Below, in pieces: positions 58,931 to 64,000 of a DNA stretch of 64,000 nt. The DNA is from Zoroaster sp. YZ-2022. Lineage: Eukaryota > Echinodermata > Asteroidea > Forcipulatida > Zoroasteridae. The notes beneath the pieces were generated by a model that ran no database searches, had not been told where the DNA came from, and saw only the letters and a program-made list of their open reading frames with translations. The translations under genes were made by a program, and so were the position numbers. The stretch's first letter is position 1, and each line of letters opens with the position of its first letter. The stretch covers positions 28,189,771 through 28,253,770 of the forward strand of contig CM055830.1 in NCBI GenBank assembly GCA_029582265.1. Direction: 5' to 3'.

Positions 58931-60590
58931 CATGGGTAAAACTTTATTAACTAATGCGTAATTAACTTAAATGTATTCTGCTCCAGGCAACATTTGATTT
59001 AGATAGATTGTGCATAAGGGCCTTCTTCGATTATAAATATGATAATTGTTTTGAGAACAAATAACTACACAACTATCCTCGAGCCTCAATTTTTGTAAAA
59101 TAGTAAAACGATTTTACCATTGTTACTGCTATCTCTTGTCTGTGTTTTTTAAAGAATAATATGTCAAACATATTCAATAATTATCTGATTTGTTTCAAAA
59201 TAAATCATACCACAGTATTCATTGGACATCGCTATAATATGGGACGGTTCCGGTGAAGTTTTCCGTGAATTTCCAACCAGCGTGATTGTGACACAGGCCG
59301 TGCCTGTCAAACACAGCAGAGTGTCCCACTAGTGGACGGCACTCTCAGGATATCTCCGTATAATAGGCCTACCTTTCGAACTACAATATCTGAAGTAGAT
59401 TTTAGCTTTGGCCGGGAGGTTGAGTAGTGGACCTTGGGGTTTAAATGGGGTTGTTAATGGGGTGATGAAGGCTTCAGGTGGGCGGTGGCGGTGTTTGGCA
59501 TGTTTTATATGAGCAGAATGTTGGTTTTTTTCGTGCATTTTTAACAGGGATGGGAAAACCAATTCATCTATTTCCATTCAGCTTAATTGTCGATCGGGGG
59601 AGGGGTAGGGATTCAGGATAACAAGCAACTCATATTCGTCTCGTGAAAGGGTCAAGCCCTTTTTGGTTATACACCTGATTGTATCCACCAGAAACCGTAA
59701 GACGATGGAGGAAGTTGGGAACGGGGACAGGAGGATTCATCGCTAGTGTCACCAGCGCTGGGAGTTCCAATTATCAAATTTGCTTTGAATACATTCGGTT
59801 GATGTGGACTTCGACATGACAGAGTAAATTCTTCATTCCGGTTATGTCAGTTATTCTTCCCATTCTAAAATTATTATAATGAATGTATATACATCTGTAC
59901 TTCACGATCAAGAAGTCAAGAAATATGTACAGAAACCAACGTATAAATTTTGCAGATAATTTCATTGTGTTTTTAACGAGAAAATAGTGAAAACGCATTA
60001 AGATTTTTCTTTAAAAAGTCCCCATATGCAACTTCGTGTACAATCTTTGAAAATTTAATGAATTATTCTTCAAACTATGAAGCATCCAAATCAACTTGAT
60101 GCCATTTTTTCTACCACCGGAATGATGTTTTTTCGAGGTATTTTTCGAACTAAAACGCAGACGACGAAACGAATATTAACGAAAAGCCTACACTTTTTCC
60201 CAATTGACGCACCACGCATTTTCGGAATCCTTCCTGTTACCACTGTGCAATAGGATTCTCAATTGGTGTTAATTTCGCAGCCGGGACACTGCCATGTGTC
60301 ACTTCGCGCTATATCCGAAAATCACACACAGTCACTTCGTGCTGTATCCGAAAACCACACAGTGCGGTGCCGTGCACATAAGCCTTGTCATCATCACCAT
60401 CATCACCCGTCCATCCCACCATCCACAAAATCATCAACATCATTATACCCATCTCCTTAATGATGTATAAATGATATATTTTGAAATGATTTGTTCCAAT
60501 GATCATTCTCCTTTATGTAATATCATGAATTGTGTTAAGTAAACTACTACAATTGTTGTTTATTGTGTTGTTTCACAAAAGGAAATGTTT
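58931..60590. other. Intergenic, no gene recognised
   Basis: Includes a two-copy tandem at about 60298-60363 (CACTTCGCGCTATATCCGAA / CACTTCGTGCTGTATCCGAA) followed by a CAT/CAC-rich tract. No exon-like segments with splice sites were found. Confidence 0.5.
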
Positions 60591-61108
60591 TAACTCAAAC
60601 GTATTACAATAAAAATGTAGTTGAAATAAAATCCACAACTGGAGATACATCGTTTTGCCATAAATATGTAACGGAATTAAAATCATTAACTGAAGATACA
60701 TCGTTTTACCATAACAATGTAGTGGTATAAAAACCTATAACTCAAGATACATCGTTTTGCCATAAATACCGTATAATGGAAATTAAATGTAACTTGAGAT
60801 ACACTGTTTTGCCATAAAAGTATTAGAAATATGATTTGGTTAAATATTCAGCAAAAGAATGTAAGTGCATGAAATTTATCATATTACAAAAACGATCCAA
60901 GGATTTGTGCCCAAAATTTGCAGGAATGTAGACTAAAATGATCTCCATGTTCATGCTTTATTCCAATTCCAACAGAGTCAAGTGTCCAAAAAGGCACGTG
61001 TTCAAACTTTAAACTCAATTTTCTCAAAATGTCATTTTTCGAGTTAGGCTGTTTTGCCATATAAGGGCCGCATAGCCCTCTAGCGATGAGTGCATGACGT
61101 GAGTGAGT
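60591..61108. repeat. TTTTGCCAT modules, second site
   Basis: GATACATCGTTTTGCCATAA and variants recur about every 60 bp from 60640 to 60820, and GAGTTAGGCTGTTTTGCCAT lies at 61040. It is related to 26283-26880. Here the modules precede the 210-bp duplicated segment; there they follow it. Confidence 0.75.
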
Positions 61109-61318
61109 GGTAATGAAGCTATAGTGAGCCCATGCTATTGAAAAAGGAAATTTTAGAACAATTTTGAAATTAGTTATCAAATTATTAAGGGTGAAATTTA
61201 AGGGCATTCTTTTGTGTGATTACTTGGATATGAGGAGGGACCCGATTTTAAGGCCCATATCCGGCGGGTGTATTCATATACATGTATCCCGTCGAATTAA
61301 CAAACCCATGTGCAATTG
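61109..61318. repeat. 210-bp segment, second copy of 26073-26282
   Basis: GGTAATGAAGCTATAGTGAG to AACCCATGTGCAATT. The copies are nearly identical over the whole length, in the same orientation, 35 kb apart. Confidence 0.9.
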
Positions 61319-62481
61319 TGCATGAAAAAAGACAACACCTTGAATGCGTGGAAAGGTAAGTCAGAAACCCTGCAGAAAAATTTGAACAAACAAATTCAAA
61401 AACGGGAAAAATATACAATGTGAATATTTAAAAAAAAAAAATCATTTTCATCCAAATAGATATTGTGATCAGTTGAACAAATTGAACTGATGAAGAATGA
61501 GACGTTAATTATAATGAATAATAATGTAATGATCACACATTTGTTCATTTCAATCCAGTTATGTACATAAAAGCCACATAACAGGGAGAACTTAGGAAAT
61601 ATTTATGTCAATAGGTGGTTTGATTTCAAAATTCATATTTAAAAAGACCATTTCGAACCAAAATTATAAAAAGGAGTGGGGACGGAATAGTTCATTTCTC
61701 AATGACCAAATAAGTAAAAGTTGGAATTTTGCTGAAAACTATGTTTTTTTTCTTCAAGAAAAAGACGACCTCAAACATTAAATCATTTTCCCCATTTTGT
61801 TTAAACAGTACGAATTATATTTTTCAGTCTCAATATGTATTTCACATCAAATGACCCAATGCTCTTTTGTGGGCAATATTTCGGGGAAACCTCAGAAAAT
61901 AAAAATTAATAAAATTCAAATTCAGCTACTTTTCAGTATAATTATTCTGTCGATAAAATATCAAGTTATGACAATTGTTTAGAAGTTATCAATTTTTAAA
62001 ATGTTTGTTAATTTTGAGGTTATTCTGTAGCTTCTCAAAAAATAAAACAACTATTGCAAATTAATGACAACAGTTAATACTTCAGCAACTATATTTGAAA
62101 GAGGAGAGCAATTATTAAATACTTTTAAAAATGGTTCAAAGCCCAACAAAAGGTCTCCAGTTTCTGGTGTCCGCGCGCGTCGCCTCAGCGTCACCGCACC
62201 AATTGATGACAGCTTTGTGACATACACTTTTGTATCTTTAATGGAAAAATATTAACAATTTTCTTCATAAAATCTCATTAACGTAATTTTTTTGTAATGA
62301 AATAAAAGTAAGGTTTACTTTTTGCAGCCACTTGGTCACGGTTTACGATAAGAGCAGTACAAGAAAAACGGGGGAAATTAAGGGTACTCCCATTGGCCTT
62401 TTTTCTTTAAAAAAGAATTGATGGGTCTCATTAAAGAGAATTGAAGGATATGCCACTTCCCTCGCCCCAATCTGTAAATGG
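61319..62481. other. Intergenic, no gene recognised
   Basis: AT-rich sequence without conserved motifs. The open frame at 62064-62255 (+) has a short basic stretch (SGVRARRLSVTAPI) and a higher GC content, but no family is recognised, and it is not called a gene. Confidence 0.45.
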
Positions 62482-62665
62482 CAGTGGCGGATTTAGGGGG
62501 GTGCGCAACGGGCGCGCACCCCTTATTTTTGCCGAGTCAAAAAAAAAAAATAATAATAATAAATGCCTTGTATAGGACCTCGCGCTACGCACTCGCATTT
62601 TTCAACTTTGAAATTAGCCCTCAAAGTTTGCGCCCCCCTTTCTTAAAATCCTGGATCCGCCCCTG
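62482..62665. mobile_element. Miniature element with CAGTGGCGGAT / ATCCGCCCCTG ends
   Basis: The inverted ends are CAGTGGCGGATTTAGGG and TCCTGGATCCGCCCCTG. AATGG directly flanks both sides (62477-62481 and 62666-62670). The interior has GGGCGCGCACCCCTTATTTT and a CGCGCTACGCACTCGCA stretch. Such CAGTGGCGGATCCAGG-ended elements are very common in animals and are usually grouped with hAT-like miniature elements; the 5-bp flank is shorter than the hAT norm. Confidence 0.85.
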
Positions 62666-62904
62666 AATGGTACCACGATATGATAATGACCCGAGTCCTC
62701 TTTATAGGACTACTAGATCCATTCCCGCTGATAATATTAATGACTACAGTCTGGGTCATACTATTACCAAACGACCGTGGGAGATGCATAAAGTGAAAGG
62801 AATAAATATTTATATTGTTTAGAAGGATAAGTGACTGCAATGAAAAAAAACTATTGAAATAATAGCTCTGCTGGATCTGAGCTTATTTTTGGAGGTAAAT
62901 TTAA

Positions 62905-63022
<118 letters not shown>

Positions 63023-64000
63023 GTTAATTACCGCGCTCAAAATATTACCCAAATTTCTGTAAATCTTTGGTAAGATCGTGGAGGCACTTCTTTATGACAG
63101 TTTGTTGTTGATGATTGTAGAATATTTCTTGAAACATTTCTTCATCAGGTGCTATCGTTTTCAAAAATTCAGTAAAACAATTTCGGGTACAAAATTGTTT
63201 TCCAAAGACGACAATTTTCCAGCCCAATGTACACATAATCGTCAATGTATTTTCACAGTTTAATTGTCACAATGGAGTAAGCTTAAAGGGTAGTATCATA
63301 CATTTTCAAATAAGCGTTCAAAAGTATTCAAATAAGTATTAAAAACAAATTATGTAATCTTTTTGTTTTGTGCCGGTTTTTTCAAAAAGTGATGATGTTG
63401 CACAGGTTAGTTTTACGATTATGATTTGAAAACAAGATGATTCATTGAATAAATGTATTCGTCCAAACAATGTTATATATACCTTCCCTTTAATCCTTCA
63501 TGGGTTGGTTTAATTACATACCACTTTAATCAGTTTAGAATGTGGATACAGACTAGCAAAGTGTATACTAGCTTTGAGCATACAGGTTGTGCTGAAACAT
63601 AACCACATATAATGACCACAAACTGGAGAAGAAAACCCATTTATTTTGATACGAAACAATATATTATACTGTTTGATGTATTTATTTAATTAAACTAAGT
63701 TATACGATTCATTTTGTAGAAAAATTAAGGTCGTCACTATTTCTTAAGAAGATTAAACAAAAACAAAAACATGAACATTTTAAGTTATTTGCAGCTCATT
63801 CACTTCTCTAATTTACCAATCGTTGAAAAATCCACATAATGAATGAAAGATGTTGCCCAGTCTGCACAATAACCATATGGTTATTGCGTGGTTTCCCTGA
63901 AAATTGCTCAGCCATATTTAGCCATATTTATTTGTACACAGCTGACCTATGTCATTATGGAAATCCCTAAACTTGGGGCCGCCATCTACGTCTTGCTTTA
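63023..64000. other. Intergenic to right edge, dispersed repeat at 63270-63495
   Basis: 63270-63495 runs from CTTAAAGGGTAGTATCATAC to ATATACCTTCCCTTTAA and looks like a complete diverged copy of the AAGGGAAGGTACA-type repeat, with AAAGGG / CCCTTTAA inverted ends. Otherwise no feature is recognised. Confidence 0.5.

Overview
The window is animal genomic DNA: AT-rich, with intron-split genes in the forward and reverse directions, tRNA-derived SINEs, many short inverted-repeat elements and large tandem arrays. The recognisable genes are metazoan (LRRFIP, GGA, an aldo-keto reductase). Several motifs recur (TAGGCCTA, a SINE tail reading GCGCTATATAA..CCACA-TTATTATT, a long inverted repeat with internal direct repeats), and together they suggest a marine invertebrate deuterostome, most likely an echinoderm. 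The species is an inference and is not proven.

Layout. 1-590: a 77-bp tandem array. 2.3-3.0 kb: a 165-bp tandem array. 5.26-5.61 kb (+): the last two exons of an LRRFIP-like coiled-coil gene. 6.9-7.7 kb and 8.8-10.1 kb: two inverted-repeat elements rich in CGATAT. 13.4-22.9 kb (-): an aldo-keto reductase gene of seven visible exons plus an extra copy of its terminal exon; its introns are full of SINEs and TTAA-flanked miniature elements. 23.2-24.2 kb: two miniature DNA elements with intact 8-bp target duplications. 28.1-32.8 kb (+): a gene with tandemly duplicated small exons that leads into a transposon-related domain resembling DUF7869. 34.3-35.8 kb (-): a decayed Penelope-like reverse transcriptase. 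37.2-37.8 kb (+): the last two exons of a GGA adaptor gene (gamma-adaptin-ear domain). 39.3-45.8 kb (-): a multi-exon gene with a DDE-type triad and repeated Cys pairs, apparently transposon-derived. 50.8-58.6 kb: the most striking object, a giant foldback structure. Its arms are about 145-bp tandem units, each with a tRNA-like promoter, ending inward in a conserved structured module, and they enclose about ten copies of a 305-bp tandem repeat. 58.6-64 kb: non-coding, with repeat copies and microsatellites.

No operon-like logic is visible. The four conserved genes are independent. The shared theme is mobile DNA: elements insert next to splice sites, duplicate exons, and supply coding domains. 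Many conserved exons carry small frame-shifting indels, so either several of these genes are decaying or the assembly has uncorrected indel errors. That question decides whether the transposon-derived genes are alive.
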